64,000 bases of DNA from Dictyobacter aurantiacus (GCF_003967515.1 NZ_BIFQ01000001.1:1736001-1800000); one strand, 5' to 3'. Shown: positions 1-10,111, counted from the stretch's first letter. Made by a program: numbers and translations. The notes: generated by a model from the letters alone, not told the origin.

Positions 1-1510
1 TCAGATCTATCTGCAGCCCATCCACAATCCCCTTGGGATTACCGGGATCTAGCAAGCCGCTACTAACAAAGAAGGCGTGCCCTGAAGGTGAGGAGGCCGC
101 GAGCCCATTATAACGGGAAGCAAAAAAAGCAACCAGGCTGGCGCCAATCACAGCCAGGCAAAGCAAGGCTGAGAGCAGGATGGTCAGCTTTTTCCCACGC
201 GAAGTACGCCAGAAGCCATCTCTACGCACCGGATAAGGCGCTACATGCGGAGGCGAGACGGGCGGTGCCGGCTGGGAAGCGGGCGACACTGGATGGAGTC
301 TCTGGGTCTCCATCGCCGCCAGCAGATCGGGCGCTGAACGCGGTGAATGCATCACCGCATCAGCATGCGTTGGTGTATGACCGCCATCGGGCGTCACGGC
401 AGGAGCCGCTGAAGTCGGAGCCGACGACAACGAAGTGGGAACATCAGCGATAGGATAGGCTCCAGAGACGTTGGCACCGGCATCCACATTCGAAGCGGCC
501 GAACCGGTCAATCCTTGAGAACGCTGAGGACTCAAGTAGGTCTCATCGATGCTCACCTGTGCCGGTGTAAACCAGGGGGTCAAACGATTGCCACTGCTGG
601 CCGCGCCAGACTGTCCCACACGCGACTTCCCCGGAGCATTGGCAACCCTCGACAGGGCAGCCGTCAGCGCGGCTCCGGTTGGGAAACGGGCCGAAGGATC
701 TTTGGCCAGGCAGCGCAAGATAATCGCGGTCATGCCAGGTACCATGCGAGTATTAATTAGAGCAGGCGACATTGGCTCGGCATGCATATGCTGCATCAAC
801 ATCTCTGAAGTAGTCTCGCCCTGAAATGGCAGGGTACCTGTGCAGAGCTCATACAGAATCACACCGAGCGAATAGATATCGCTGCGCGTATTAACCGTCT
901 GCCCCTGCGCGCCCTCAGGAGAGATATAAGCAGCATCCTCCAACGCAAGGGTCAGCGGCGACAGCATATTGTGCATCCCGAAGCCCACCACCTTTATCTC
1001 TCCCTGTGGTGACTCCGGTGAGTCGGATTGCGTAAACAAAATATGAGCTGGCTTCAGGTGGCTATGGATGACTCCATGCTGATGGGCATAATCCAGGGCC
1101 GAGCTTGCTGGCGCCAGGATACGATAAATATCGGTCGGGGCCGGAAAATCGCCGACGCGGGCGGTGGCCTCAATATAGTCGGCCAGCGACATCCCCTCAA
1201 TATACTCTCTGACAATATAAGCCTGGGGTTGGGCAACCTCACCCGGCAGGTCAGGCCGCTGTGGAGCCGCAGAAGCCTGTACATCGTAGATCTTCGCGAT
1301 GCTGGGATGATTGAGCGTAGTCAGATTTTTGGTCTCATACACAAAACGCGACATCAACGCAGCCGCATTGCCTGCCTGCAGATGCAGCATAGTAATCTCC
1401 ACCTGGCGTTGATGCTGCGGATCCCAGGCTTTCCAGGATTCATATTGGCGCGTATCGCTCAATCTCTGCTGTAACTCGTATGGACCAAGATAGTGTTGGT
1501 TTGTATCCAT
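1..1510 (-). CDS. Receptor-type Ser/Thr protein kinase homologue, probable pseudokinase (3' end outside window)
   Basis: The start is ATG at 1508-1510; about 503 residues are visible and the frame runs off the left edge. Residues ~7-290 have the Hanks kinase fold: 'DIYSLGVILYELCTG' (~211-225) and an APE-like 'YISPEG' (~195-200). The catalytic residues are missing. The beta3 lysine position reads VEIT (Thr40), HRDLKP is replaced by HSHLKP (149-154), DFG reads GFG (176-178) and the glycine loop has no glycines. A Pro/Ser/Ala-rich linker leads to one membrane segment (~440-465) and the start of an extracellular domain ('FFVSSGLLDPG'). The topology is that of PknB-like receptors, but phosphotransfer is unlikely, so the role is probably scaffolding or sensing. 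The intact fold and frame argue against a decayed pseudogene. Confidence 0.85.
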   Translation of the reverse strand, partial: MDTNQHYLGPYELQQRLSDTRQYESWKAWDPQHQRQVEITMLHLQAGNAAALMSRFVYETKNLTTLNHPSIAKIYDVQASAAPQRPDLPGEVAQPQAYIVREYIEGMSLADYIEATARVGDFPAPTDIYRILAPASSALDYAHQHGVIHSHLKPAHILFTQSDSPESPQGEIKVVGFGMHNMLSPLTLALEDAAYISPEGAQGQTVNTRSDIYSLGVILYELCTGTLPFQGETTSEMLMQHMHAEPMSPALINTRMVPGMTAIILRCLAKDPSARFPTGAALTAALSRVANAPGKSRVGQSGAASSGNRLTPWFTPAQVSIDETYLSPQRSQGLTGSAASNVDAGANVSGAYPIADVPTSLSSAPTSAAPAVTPDGGHTPTHADAVMHSPRSAPDLLAAMETQRLHPVSPASQPAPPVSPPHVAPYPVRRDGFWRTSRGKKLTILLSALLCLAVIGASLVAFFASRYNGLAASSPSGHAFFVSSGLLDPGNPKGIVDGLQIDL

Positions 1511-1776
1511 GGAGATCCCTCACGCAAAGCTAATCAGCTGCTACCCCGAGGCGATGCCTCTTACACACAATGAGATCCAGAGCAAATGGAATTTTACGGC
1601 TTCTACAGGCTTATTAAGTGCAAATGGAATTTTACGTTTATTGCAGGCTCATGAACAGTATGGTGCCAGACCACAGTCAAATCAATAGTAATTATTGACC
1701 ACATAGCATCCTATGTCAATGAACCATTTCACAATAGTCGATGCGAGCTCGAACTCGGCCGTTGTCAATTTATGAG

Positions 1777-1945
1777 AGGTGGCGCCACCGCACGGGCGTC
1801 CGCATTCGCGGACGCTCAGTTTTATTGAGAGTTGCTGGTGCACAACAACAGGCGCCGGGCGCCTGTTGTTGTGCACCAGCAACTCTCAATAAAACTTTTT
1901 GAGCACCGCAGGTGCGTAGCGTCAGGGGCCGAAGGCGCACCCCCT
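1777..1945 (+). repeat. Three-hairpin intergenic element, copy A
   Basis: Left box with a small hairpin (GCGTCCG / CGGACGC, 1798-1816). The central hairpin has 38-bp perfect arms at 1819-1856 and 1858-1895 with a one-base loop, extendable by one pair. The right box (1897-1942, 'TGAGCACCGCAGGTGC...') contains a small GCACC/GGTGC hairpin. The same boxes recur at 6958, 10269, 10475 and 36915 (inverted). It lies beyond the dnaJ terminator, so it is not that gene's terminator. Confidence 0.85.
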
Positions 1946-1986
1946 CGGTTTTTCCTACATATTTACGAACGCGACCATAACAAAAA

Positions 1987-2023
1987 GAGGGATAGGCCAC
2001 CACACAATGGTGGCCTATCCCTC
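1987..2023 (-). terminator. Intrinsic terminator of dnaJ
   Basis: A 16-bp perfect stem (1987-2002 with 2008-2023, 5-nt loop) is followed on the minus strand by TTTTTG, 37 bp past the dnaJ stop codon. Confidence 0.9.
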
Positions 2024-2059
2024 AAAGATTGGAACGGTTGGATATAACCGTTTTTGAGC

Positions 2060-3199
2060 CTACTGGAAAACGTCCTTCGTTTTCTCGAACAGGTCGCGGA
2101 AGATGTTTTTACTGTTCTGTTCGTTCTGTTCGGCTTCGATGCGGGCGAACTCCTCAAGCAGTTGGCGCTGCTCCGCCGTCAGGTTGGTTGGGGTGACGAC
2201 CTTGACAAAGACGTGCTGATCGCCGCGTGCGCTACTATGCACGACAGGAACACCCATGCCTTTGAGGCGGAATGAACGGCCACTCTGCGTGCCAGCAGGT
2301 ATCTTGAGCATAGTGGACTTGCCGTCGACCGTAGGTACCTCTACTTCATCGCCCAGAGCCGCCTGCGTGAAGCTGATCGGCAGATCATAAAGGATATCGT
2401 TGCCCTGGCGCCTGAAGAAATCGTGCGGCTTGACGGTCAGGACCACGTACAGGTTGCCCGGGGTACCACCACGGGAACTCACCTCGCCCTCGCCGGTCAC
2501 GCGCACATTGATGCCATCGTCCACGCCCGCCGGGATATTCACCACTACGCGGCGATTGTTACGTACACGACCCTGGCCACGGCACTTCTCACAGGGAGTC
2601 GTAATAATGCGGCCCTCACCACGGCAGCGCTCACACATCGTCACATTGACAAACTGACCAAAAATCGACTGCTGCACCCGGCGAATCTCACCGGAACCCT
2701 GACAGGCGGGGCAGCGCTGGGTGGAGGTCCCAGGTTGGGCACCATTACCACGACAGGTCGAACAGGTTTCCCAGCGCGGCAGTTCAATCTCTTTCTGACA
2801 TCCAAAGACAGCTTCTTCAAACGAAATGGTTAACTCATAACGCAGGTCCGCGCCACGCTGTGGCCCAGAACGCCGTTGACCACCCGAAGCACCCGCGAAG
2901 AAGGTTTCAAAGATATCGTTGAGATTGCTAAAACCACCGAAGTTATCGAAGCCCGCAGCACCGGCGCCGGCCCCTACACCAGCATGCCCATAACGATCAT
3001 AAGCGCTACGCTTCTGCTGGTCACTTAAAACCTCGTACGCCTCATTAATCTCGATAAAGCGGGCTTCCGCTCCCTGCTCTTTATTTGCATCAGGGTGATA
3101 TTGCTTGGCCAGGCGACGAAACGCTTTTTTGATCTCATCGTCCGACGCGCTGCGCGATACCCCCAGCACCTCATAATAATCTCTTTTGTTTGCGGCCAT
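2060..3199 (-). CDS. dnaJ: Chaperone protein DnaJ (Hsp40)
   Basis: Co-chaperone that delivers unfolded clients to DnaK and stimulates its ATPase. The 379-residue protein has the full type I layout: J domain (residues ~5-70, with HPD in '[10 protein letters not shown]'), Gly/Phe-rich linker, a cysteine-rich zinc domain with four CxxCxGxG-like motifs ([32 protein letters not shown]), and the C-terminal substrate domain ('[15 protein letters not shown]'). The ATG at 3197-3199 has AAAGGA upstream. It lies about 400 bp downstream of dnaK, beyond a dnaK terminator-like hairpin, so it may have its own promoter as well as read-through from hrcA-dnaK. Confidence 0.98.
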   Translation of the reverse strand: MAANKRDYYEVLGVSRSASDDEIKKAFRRLAKQYHPDANKEQGAEARFIEINEAYEVLSDQQKRSAYDRYGHAGVGAGAGAAGFDNFGGFSNLNDIFETFFAGASGGQRRSGPQRGADLRYELTISFEEAVFGCQKEIELPRWETCSTCRGNGAQPGTSTQRCPACQGSGEIRRVQQSIFGQFVNVTMCERCRGEGRIITTPCEKCRGQGRVRNNRRVVVNIPAGVDDGINVRVTGEGEVSSRGGTPGNLYVVLTVKPHDFFRRQGNDILYDLPISFTQAALGDEVEVPTVDGKSTMLKIPAGTQSGRSFRLKGMGVPVVHSSARGDQHVFVKVVTPTNLTAEQRQLLEEFARIEAEQNEQNSKNIFRDLFEKTKDVFQ

Positions 3200-3497
3200 C
3201 TGCTGGTCCTTTACCCTTAGAAACAGGGCGCGAACGTATCCGCGCTACTGGATGAAAAACTTTTCTACTGCATTCAGAATAGATGGTATTGACAGCTTTA
3301 CAGGTGCTATAAGCATCTGGCATGCGAAACACCTTTCGCGTTCTCTGGCATACATTCTGGCATTATTTAAGGATACCTCATGACCCAAAAGATACGCAAT
3401 AAGCATAGCCCAAGTAGGAGTATTGGAAGAGTATAAGTAGTACTCAGGCCACTAGCATCTATAACTTTCAGCTAACGATCCCTGCGCCAAAACAGGG
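3200..3497. other. dnaK-dnaJ intergenic spacer
   Basis: About 300 bp without a credible gene. It must hold the dnaJ ribosome binding site and probably a dnaJ promoter on the minus strand. I see no CIRCE-like repeat and no long hairpin here. Confidence 0.5.
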
Positions 3498-3533
3498 ATA
3501 TGAGAGGGTAACGAATTTGTTACCCTCTCATAT
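3498..3533 (-). terminator. Hairpin downstream of dnaK (probable terminator)
   Basis: A 15-bp perfect stem (3498-3512 with 3519-3533, loop GAATTT) starts 65 bp after the dnaK stop. The minus-strand trailer has only a short T run, so termination may be partial and allow some read-through to dnaJ. Confidence 0.65.
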
Positions 3534-3597
3534 AGAGGAGATGCTATAGAGATGTTGATACACCGTCTGACAGACAACGATCTCCCCCTTCGGTCAA

Positions 3598-5511
3598 CTA
3601 CATTTCCTTGTATTCGCCCTCGATGGTGTCATCGTTGGAGCGTGGCTGGTCCTGATCGGCGGCACCCGGCTGGGGCTCACCATATTCAGCACCGGCACCA
3701 CCAGGCTGACCCTGACCATACATTGACTGGCTGATCTTGAAGAACGCCTGCTCCAGTTCCTCGCGGGAAGATTTGATGCGCTCGACATCGTCGGTCGACA
3801 GGGCGGTACGCACATCGGCGATTTTGCCCTCGAGCTCGCTCTTCTGCTCGGGCGAGATCTTGTCGCCGATTTCAGAGAGGCTCTTCTCAGAGCGATACGC
3901 GGCGCTATCGGCCAGGTTGCGCTCCTCAACCTCTTCTTTGCGGCGCTTGTCTTCCGCGGAGTGGGACTCAGCATCGCGCACCATCTTGTCGATCTGATCT
4001 TTTGACAGACCGCTGGATGGCATAATGGTGATCTTCTGCTCACGGCCGGTGCCTTTATCGCGGGCCGAGACGTTCACGATACCATTGGCATCGATATCGA
4101 AGATAACCTCGATCTGTGGCACACCGCGTGGTGCTGGTGGAATACCATCCAGAATGAAGCTACCCAGTGAACGGTTGTCCTTGGCGAACTCGCGCTCACC
4201 CTGCAGGACATTGATCTCTACGCTGGGCTGGCTATCGCTAGCGGTCGAGAAGACCTGGCTCTTCTGGGTTGGAATGGTGGTGTTGCGCTCGATCAAGCGG
4301 GTGAAGACACCACCCAGGGTCTCGATACCCAGGGACAGAGGCGTGACGTCGAGCAAGAGCACGTCTTTGACGTCGCCGGTCAGCACACCAGCCTGAATGG
4401 CGGCACCAATGGCAACGACCTCGTCAGGGTTCACACCACGATTGGGCTCGCGATCAAAGATGCGGCGCACCAGGGTCTGTACGGCTGGCATACGGGTCTG
4501 ACCACCAACCAGCACGACTTCGTCGATATCGCCAGGGCGCACACCGGCATCCGAAAGAGCCTTGGTCACAGGAACGCGGGACTTCTCAACCAGGTCCTCA
4601 ACCAGCTGCTCCAGTTTCGAGCGGGACAGCGTCATGGCCAGGTGCTTTGGACCACTGGCGTCGGCGGTAATAAAGGGCAGGTTAACCTCGGTCTGCATCG
4701 AGCTGGAGAGCTCTTTTTTCGCTTTCTCAGCGGCCTCTTTCAAGCGCTGCAGGGCCATGCGGTCCTGGCGCAGGTCGATGCCCTGCTCTTTGCGGAACTC
4801 GTCGGCCAGCCAGGTGATAATGCGCTGGTCGAAGTCATCACCACCCAGGTGTGTATCACCGTTGGTGCTCTTCACCTCGAAGACGCCGTCGCCCAGTTCC
4901 AGGATCGAGATATCGAAGGTACCACCACCAAGGTCGTAGACCGCGATACGCTCGTCTTTCTTCTTGTCCAGGCCATAGGCCAGTGAAGCGGCGGTCGGCT
5001 CGTTGATGATACGCAGCACTTCCAGGCCAGCGATCTTACCCGCGTCCCTGGTCGCCTGACGCTGAGCATCGTTAAAGTAAGCCGGCACAGTAATCACAGC
5101 CTGTGTCACACGCTCACCCAGATAGGCTTCCGCGTCATTTTTCAACTTCTGCAGGATCATAGCGGAGATTTCCGGGGGGCTATACTGCTTGCCCTGCACC
5201 TCAACCCAGGCATCACCATTGGCAGAGCGAACCACTTTATAGGGCATCAAGCGTTTGTCACGATCAACTTCTGGATCCTCGAATTTGCGGCCCATGAAGC
5301 GCTTAATTGAATAGACGGTATTTTCTGGATTTGTGATAGCCTGACGCTTCGCAACTTCACCAACCAGGCGCTCGCCATTCTTATTGATAGCTACAATAGA
5401 CGGCGTGGTACGTGCACCTTCCGCGTTGGGGATCACAACAGGTTCGCCACCCTCCATCACAGCCACACACGAGTTTGTTGTTCCAAGATCGATTCCAATA
5501 ACCTTTGGCAC
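3598..5511 (-). CDS. dnaK: Chaperone protein DnaK (Hsp70)
   Basis: ATP-dependent Hsp70 chaperone acting with DnaJ and GrpE. The protein has 637 residues, the usual length. The nucleotide-binding domain (1 to ~375) shows '[13 protein letters not shown]' and '[11 protein letters not shown]'; the substrate domain and helical lid follow ('[14 protein letters not shown]', '[12 protein letters not shown]'), ending in the acidic tail 'EGEYKEM'. The start is GTG at 5509-5511 with a perfect AGGAGG 6-7 nt upstream. It lies 150 bp downstream of hrcA on the same strand. The usual grpE between hrcA and dnaK is absent from this cluster. Confidence 0.98.
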   Translation of the reverse strand: MPKVIGIDLGTTNSCVAVMEGGEPVVIPNAEGARTTPSIVAINKNGERLVGEVAKRQAITNPENTVYSIKRFMGRKFEDPEVDRDKRLMPYKVVRSANGDAWVEVQGKQYSPPEISAMILQKLKNDAEAYLGERVTQAVITVPAYFNDAQRQATRDAGKIAGLEVLRIINEPTAASLAYGLDKKKDERIAVYDLGGGTFDISILELGDGVFEVKSTNGDTHLGGDDFDQRIITWLADEFRKEQGIDLRQDRMALQRLKEAAEKAKKELSSSMQTEVNLPFITADASGPKHLAMTLSRSKLEQLVEDLVEKSRVPVTKALSDAGVRPGDIDEVVLVGGQTRMPAVQTLVRRIFDREPNRGVNPDEVVAIGAAIQAGVLTGDVKDVLLLDVTPLSLGIETLGGVFTRLIERNTTIPTQKSQVFSTASDSQPSVEINVLQGEREFAKDNRSLGSFILDGIPPAPRGVPQIEVIFDIDANGIVNVSARDKGTGREQKITIMPSSGLSKDQIDKMVRDAESHSAEDKRRKEEVEERNLADSAAYRSEKSLSEIGDKISPEQKSELEGKIADVRTALSTDDVERIKSSREELEQAFFKISQSMYGQGQPGGAGAEYGEPQPGAADQDQPRSNDDTIEGEYKEM

Positions 5512-5661
5512 AGTTGCCTCCTAAATCAAAAATCTCAACATCTCAAGATCTAGCATCCACAGATCAGATCCAGTGTATACAGATCAGATCGAAAATTTAT
5601 AGATCAGAGCAGAGCTAAAAATCCAAGCTAAACCTAGAAATCTATGTGTATCTGAGTTTTT

Positions 5662-6765
5662 TTACTCACATCCATAAGCATCAGCCAGTAGCTCATTCAT
5701 AACCTGCGACATATAGCGCACAACGGCGATGGCACGGCCATATTGCATGCGGGTCGGACCAATGATCCCTAACAGGCCGCCCACCTTGCCCTGCTGCCCA
5801 TAACGCGCCAGAACCAGGCTGACATCCTTCATTTCATCCCACTGATTTTCGCCGCCGATGATCACTTGCACACCGTCTGAAGAGGGCAGATGCGAGGCCA
5901 GCACAGGTAGAATGCGCTTTTGCTCAAGATCATCCATCACTTTCTGCAAACGCTTATGCTCAAGCTCTTCTATCATTTTGCGAATCCGCTCGGCTCGCTC
6001 CTCCTCGGGAGGTAAGCGCAGCCCGACGGCAGAGACAGTGGACTGGTCCAGGATATTGACGATGTCCTCCCCGAAGAAGACATCCCCTTCCATCTCGCCA
6101 TGCTGCTCCAGGATACGAACGATTCCATTCGAAATAATTCGTTCCACCGGAGCGGGCTCATAGGTCATAAGGAACTCATTGAGCTCATCGGCATTTTTGC
6201 CAAAAAACAGCGGATTGAGGCGAGCGGCGATCGCGCTCAACTCATCCTGCTGGGTTGGTTTCTCTAAGAGCAAACGCTGCTGTTGAACCGAACCGTCCAT
6301 CAGAACCAGTATCAGGTGTACCGATAGATCGGTCACCGATAGTACCTCAAAGTGTTTGATGCGCCCCTCGCTTGAGCGAGGAGGAGTCATTACTGCGGCA
6401 CTATGCAGCAAACGCGCCATTACCGACGCCGTAAGCCGCACCCATTGATCCAGCTGATCCTGTACCTGATAAAACATATGGCGAATCAGACGCTGCTCAT
6501 CGAGCAACAATGCCGACTCCTGCATCAGGTGTTCGACAAAGTAGCGATAGCCAAGGTCCGTAGGTACACGACCAGCAGAGGTATGTGGCTGATTGATCAA
6601 ATTCGCCTCTTCCAGGCCCGCGAGTTCGTGGCGTACGGTGGCGGAACTAAAAGGGAGCTCATACTTGCGTACGAGCGTCTCAGACGCAACCGGGGTCGCG
6701 TTGTGAATATATTCTTCAACCAGCGCACGCAAAATCTGCTGTTTACGTGGGCTTAAAGGTGTCAT
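5662..6765 (-). CDS. hrcA: Heat-inducible transcription repressor HrcA
   Basis: DNA-binding repressor of class I heat-shock genes that recognises CIRCE operators and depends on GroE for folding. The N-terminal winged helix begins 'LSPRKQQILRALVEEYI', with 'YELPFSSATVRHELAGLEE' as the recognition region; the C-terminal regulatory domain has 'GGENQWDEMKDVSLVLARYG' and 'GIIGPTRMQYGRAI'. The ATG at 6763-6765 is preferred over an upstream in-frame start because GAGGGA precedes it at good spacing and the family begins at this point (367 residues). It heads hrcA-dnaK(-dnaJ) and very likely represses its own operon through the repeats at 6881-6940. Confidence 0.96.
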   Translation of the reverse strand: MTPLSPRKQQILRALVEEYIHNATPVASETLVRKYELPFSSATVRHELAGLEEANLINQPHTSAGRVPTDLGYRYFVEHLMQESALLLDEQRLIRHMFYQVQDQLDQWVRLTASVMARLLHSAAVMTPPRSSEGRIKHFEVLSVTDLSVHLILVLMDGSVQQQRLLLEKPTQQDELSAIAARLNPLFFGKNADELNEFLMTYEPAPVERIISNGIVRILEQHGEMEGDVFFGEDIVNILDQSTVSAVGLRLPPEEERAERIRKMIEELEHKRLQKVMDDLEQKRILPVLASHLPSSDGVQVIIGGENQWDEMKDVSLVLARYGQQGKVGGLLGIIGPTRMQYGRAIAVVRYMSQVMNELLADAYGCE

Positions 6766-6880
6766 GTACGTGCTTCCCTCGATAGTCTTGCTGTACCTCC
6801 CTGGCAAGTATCCCGCGCCCGCAAGAGCAGGGCGGTTTATGGATATGCTCGGATGATACAACATCTGTCAAATGCGATTG

Positions 6881-6907
6881 CTAGCACTCTCACCTGGAGA
6901 CTGCAAG
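6881..6907 (-). promoter_or_regulatory. CIRCE-like operator 1 upstream of hrcA
   Basis: CTAGCACTC-N9-GACTGCAAG matches the CIRCE consensus TTAGCACTC-N9-GAGTGCTAA at 8/9 and 6/9 positions. It sits 116 bp upstream of the hrcA start codon, just downstream of the -10 of the promoter at 6911-6940. Confidence 0.7.
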
Positions 6908-6910
6908 TAC

Positions 6911-6940
6911 AGAATAGCACTCTCGAGGGTCGATTGTCAA
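6911..6940 (-). promoter_or_regulatory. Sigma-A promoter of hrcA-dnaK
   Basis: On the minus strand: TTGACA (6935-6940), 18-nt spacer, TATTCT (6911-6916). The overlap with CIRCE-like half-sites supports HrcA control. Confidence 0.75.
6914..6940 (-). promoter_or_regulatory. CIRCE-like operator 2 overlapping the hrcA promoter
   Basis: ATAGCACTC-N9-GATTGTCAA has one strong half-site (8/9) and one degenerate half-site (6/9) with correct N9 spacing. It covers the promoter's -35 and spacer and reaches into the -10. Two half-degenerate operators in tandem may give cooperative or graded repression. Confidence 0.7.
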
Positions 6941-6957
6941 GTATTCCAGGCAGGCGA

Positions 6958-7075
6958 GTTGAGCGCCCCCTTTCGGGCGTCCGCATGCGCGGCCGCGCCC
7001 TTTTATATGTTGACGCCACACACACCGCAATGCGGTGTGTGTGGCGTCAACATATAAAACAAGCTATATACGCCC
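6958..7075 (+). repeat. Three-hairpin intergenic element, copy B
   Basis: The left box (GCGCCCCC..CGGGCGTCCGCATGC, then GCGGCCGCGCCC) matches the boxes at 10300 and 10520. The central hairpin has 29-bp perfect arms (7001-7029 and 7031-7059) and a one-base loop. The right box is poorly conserved. It lies between the hrcA promoter and the end of the PBP gene. Confidence 0.8.
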
Positions 7076-7104
7076 CAGGGGTTCGAAAACCAGGCGCATC
7101 TCAT

Positions 7105-7143
7105 TAAGAAAGGAGCGTAGTGATGTACCACGCTCCTTTCTTA
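7105..7143 (-). terminator. Terminator-like hairpin downstream of the PBP gene
   Basis: A 14-bp perfect stem (7105-7118 with 7130-7143) lies 38 bp after the stop codon of the minus-strand PBP gene. The T run after it is short. Confidence 0.65.
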
Positions 7144-7180
7144 TTTAAGCTATAAACCAGATGAACCTGCGAACACTTGC

Positions 7181-10111
7181 TTACGGCTGCAAGGGCGCCT
7201 GCCCATCGATAACGTAATCCGTCGTACCACCACCCTGCATGCCAGTTGCAGATGAGAGAGGAACCTGTTGAACACCGGGAGGAACCGGGAACTTCCAGGT
7301 AGGATTTTTAGAAAAGCGGAAATTATAGGTCGGACACTTAACGCCATCACCGACCTGGCCGGCTATGCCAGTTGTGTATTGATTACACTGGCCCACAAGG
7401 CTTTCCATGACATTGTGCCAGATGGGGGCCGCGCCGGTAATACCAATGACGTTATACATCGGCGAGTCATCGGCGTTACCAACCCAGACCGCCACGGTCA
7501 CGTCCGGCGTGTAGCCAACAGTCCAGTTGTCGGCGAAGGAGTCGGTGGTACCGGTTTTAGCCGCTACCTGGTGCGCACAATAAAAGTTCACAGTACAATT
7601 GGGATCGATATCTGAGAACGAAAGGTCGTGGTCCCCAGAAAATTCGACGTTGCGATCTGGCTCATCAACCAGAACCGAGGTCATCAGGTAAGCGACCTGT
7701 GGACTGAATACACGGCCAGAGACTGGCTTTTCCAGGTTGTAGTGAAACAGGTTATTGCCAAGATTATCCCACACATCCAGGATACTCTGTGGCTGAACGC
7801 GCACGCCCTGATTGGCGAAGGTCTCGTAGGCATTAGCCATCTGCAGCGGCGAGATGTCTCTCGCGCCGATGGCCCAGGCCAGGCCATCATTGACCTGAGT
7901 ATTGATACCCAGGCGCCGCATTGTATTCAAGACAGCATTACCGCTGGTAAACTGCATAGTCTTGATGGCCGCAATGTTCAGCGATCCCGCGGTCGAATAA
8001 CGAACTGTATGGGGTTCAAAAGTCCAGGTTTTGCCATAGTCCGATGGAGCATAGAAAGTTCCGGCTTCAGACAAGGCATCAATCTGTGACTGGATAGTTG
8101 GTACCTGTACGCCAACATTATTGTTGGTCGGGAAGATCGTCTCATTGTCCTCCAGCACAACAGCTGGATTCCAGCCCATCTGGAAAGCGGTGGCGTAGTC
8201 GAAAGGCTTAAAGGTTGATCCGGGCGGGCGAGCATGGATAGCCACATTATACTGTCCATTGACCCTGGGATCACTGGAGTTAAAGTCCGCGCTACCGTCC
8301 ATCCCTAGAATCTCGCCGGTCTTTGAGTCCAGCACTACCACCGCCGCGTCATGCACGTTATTGTTTTCACTCAGTGTGACGTAGGCACCAGTCACCTTTT
8401 GCACATCCGGCTTGTAGATGTGGCGCGTAATCTCAGCCTGGATATAGTTATACAGGTTAAGATCGAGCGAGGTACGGATATTATAGCCACCGGTCAGGAA
8501 GGCATGGGCGCCTGCGTTACCGCCACCCAGGGCCTTCGTCATCTGGTCGATCACGTATTGCACAAAGTGGGGAGCCAGCATCTGGCGCTGATAGGGCTTG
8601 AAGGTCTGTTTGGCCATCAAGGCTTCCGCTTTCTGGGCATCCGCCTCGGTGATCTTCGGGCTATCTGGCTGACCATCGATGGTCATCCCCTGGGTAATCA
8701 TGGCATTCAAGACCAGCTTCTGACGATCCAGCGCGCGCTGCTTGTTGTCGGCACCCATGGTAGGATCGGTGGCGCTGGGTGCGTTGGGCTGGCCGGCCAG
8801 GAACGAGGCGCGCGCCAGGGCCAGAATAGGATCGTTCTTTTTGGTCTTATTATTGTAGGCCAATTTGGAGATACCGGGTATGCAGGGTTTGTTCGTCTCG
8901 CAGACAGGCCTGAGGCCAAAGTAATCTTCCGTGGCCACCTCGACGCCATAGGTCTGCGCGCCAAAGGGAGCTACGTTGAAGTACATCTCCATGATCTTGG
9001 CCTTGGAGTACTGCTGCGTCAGACCGATGGCCATGGCAGCTTCGTTCAGCTTACGCTGATAGGTGGGCGAATTATCCCTGGTCAGGTTTTTAATCACCTG
9101 CTGCGTCAGGGTACTGGCGCCACCATACTGGCTGGTCCCGGCGCGCACAATCGCCAGCGGATCAATACCCGAGTTGGTCCAGAAGGTCTTATCCTCGATG
9201 GCGGTCATGGCATTCTGCATGACCAGCGGAATGTCCTGGTAGCGCACAGTGACGCGGCGGCCACTATAGGCTGAGGACGTGTTGTCGTATGCCTCGTACA
9301 ACAATTTGCCATTGCGATCATAGATGCGGGTGTTCTGGTCGATATGCTGGTTGGCGAATTCTTCCATGCGCGGCTGCTGCTGCACATAAAAGCTATAGGC
9401 ATAGGCGCTACTGCCAAAGGAGGCCAGCACTACCAGAGCCAGCAGGCATACCAGTGTAATCACCATAACACGTCCCGGACCACCCTGGCGCTCCTTCAGG
9501 CGTCGCTGGCGAATCTGCTGATTGATGCGCAAAACGCGCGAGCGTTTCCAGGGACGCGAGGTGTGGGTGACCAACTGACCCGGACCCGGAGGGGAAGGTG
9601 GGCGATAGTGATCCATGTAGGGAGCCGGAGGCTGCATCTGGTGACCTGCGACGGTGGCCACTTTACCGGACCAACGCCGCATCATATCAACCGTGTTAGA
9701 CAACAGGTTAGAGCGTTGCTGCGCTGGCGACATCGGAGGCTGGGACTGCGGTGAATACTGCTGTCCCGGCTGAGGGCCCGCGGCTGGCTGCCACTGTCGA
9801 TTGGGGGCCCCAGATGTCCGCTGCGATGGTGACCTTTGCTGCATACCCTGACCAGCCGGGGGCGGAACTTGCTGTCCCCCCTGCGCCGAGGGGGAGAATT
9901 GCTGATATCCCCCACGCAACAGGGACGAATTGTTCCGCTGAGGTCCGGCTGGCGACGAGGCAGAATTCGCCCCAGGCAACGGCTGTGATTTAGAGGCCCC
10001 ATGACCATTTTGCTGCGTTTTAAAGTTGCTTAACAGTCCTCCGGTCTTGGGCCGGGGACTATTCTCAGAAGGTTGATTTTCGTCTGAATTTGGATTCCAA
10101 TTATCGCTCAT
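7181..10111 (-). CDS. Class A penicillin-binding protein (glycosyltransferase/transpeptidase), paralogue 1
   Basis: Bifunctional peptidoglycan synthase, 976 residues. Residues 1 to ~210 form a Gln/Pro-rich cytoplasmic tail with an embedded motif 'RRWSGKVATVAGHQ' (145-158). One membrane helix follows (~214-240). The GT51 domain has catalytic E306 in 'IEDKTFW', 'GGASTLTQQVIKNL' and E357. The transpeptidase has SxxK (S632-K635, GSTFKPF), SxN (SLN, 710-712) and KTGT (852-855). The long tail is unusual for the family, whose tails are usually short. It is paralogous to the protein at 11206-14031. ATG at 10109-10111 with AAGGATG upstream. Confidence 0.96.
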   Translation of the reverse strand: MSDNWNPNSDENQPSENSPRPKTGGLLSNFKTQQNGHGASKSQPLPGANSASSPAGPQRNNSSLLRGGYQQFSPSAQGGQQVPPPAGQGMQQRSPSQRTSGAPNRQWQPAAGPQPGQQYSPQSQPPMSPAQQRSNLLSNTVDMMRRWSGKVATVAGHQMQPPAPYMDHYRPPSPPGPGQLVTHTSRPWKRSRVLRINQQIRQRRLKERQGGPGRVMVITLVCLLALVVLASFGSSAYAYSFYVQQQPRMEEFANQHIDQNTRIYDRNGKLLYEAYDNTSSAYSGRRVTVRYQDIPLVMQNAMTAIEDKTFWTNSGIDPLAIVRAGTSQYGGASTLTQQVIKNLTRDNSPTYQRKLNEAAMAIGLTQQYSKAKIMEMYFNVAPFGAQTYGVEVATEDYFGLRPVCETNKPCIPGISKLAYNNKTKKNDPILALARASFLAGQPNAPSATDPTMGADNKQRALDRQKLVLNAMITQGMTIDGQPDSPKITEADAQKAEALMAKQTFKPYQRQMLAPHFVQYVIDQMTKALGGGNAGAHAFLTGGYNIRTSLDLNLYNYIQAEITRHIYKPDVQKVTGAYVTLSENNNVHDAAVVVLDSKTGEILGMDGSADFNSSDPRVNGQYNVAIHARPPGSTFKPFDYATAFQMGWNPAVVLEDNETIFPTNNNVGVQVPTIQSQIDALSEAGTFYAPSDYGKTWTFEPHTVRYSTAGSLNIAAIKTMQFTSGNAVLNTMRRLGINTQVNDGLAWAIGARDISPLQMANAYETFANQGVRVQPQSILDVWDNLGNNLFHYNLEKPVSGRVFSPQVAYLMTSVLVDEPDRNVEFSGDHDLSFSDIDPNCTVNFYCAHQVAAKTGTTDSFADNWTVGYTPDVTVAVWVGNADDSPMYNVIGITGAAPIWHNVMESLVGQCNQYTTGIAGQVGDGVKCPTYNFRFSKNPTWKFPVPPGVQQVPLSSATGMQGGGTTDYVIDGQAPLQP

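Noticed and set aside
8351..9274. A 307-codon frame on the plus strand inside the first PBP gene
   Set aside because: It is the antisense shadow of a clear PBP coding region with complete catalytic motifs on the minus strand. The same holds for the 310-codon frame at 32116-33048.
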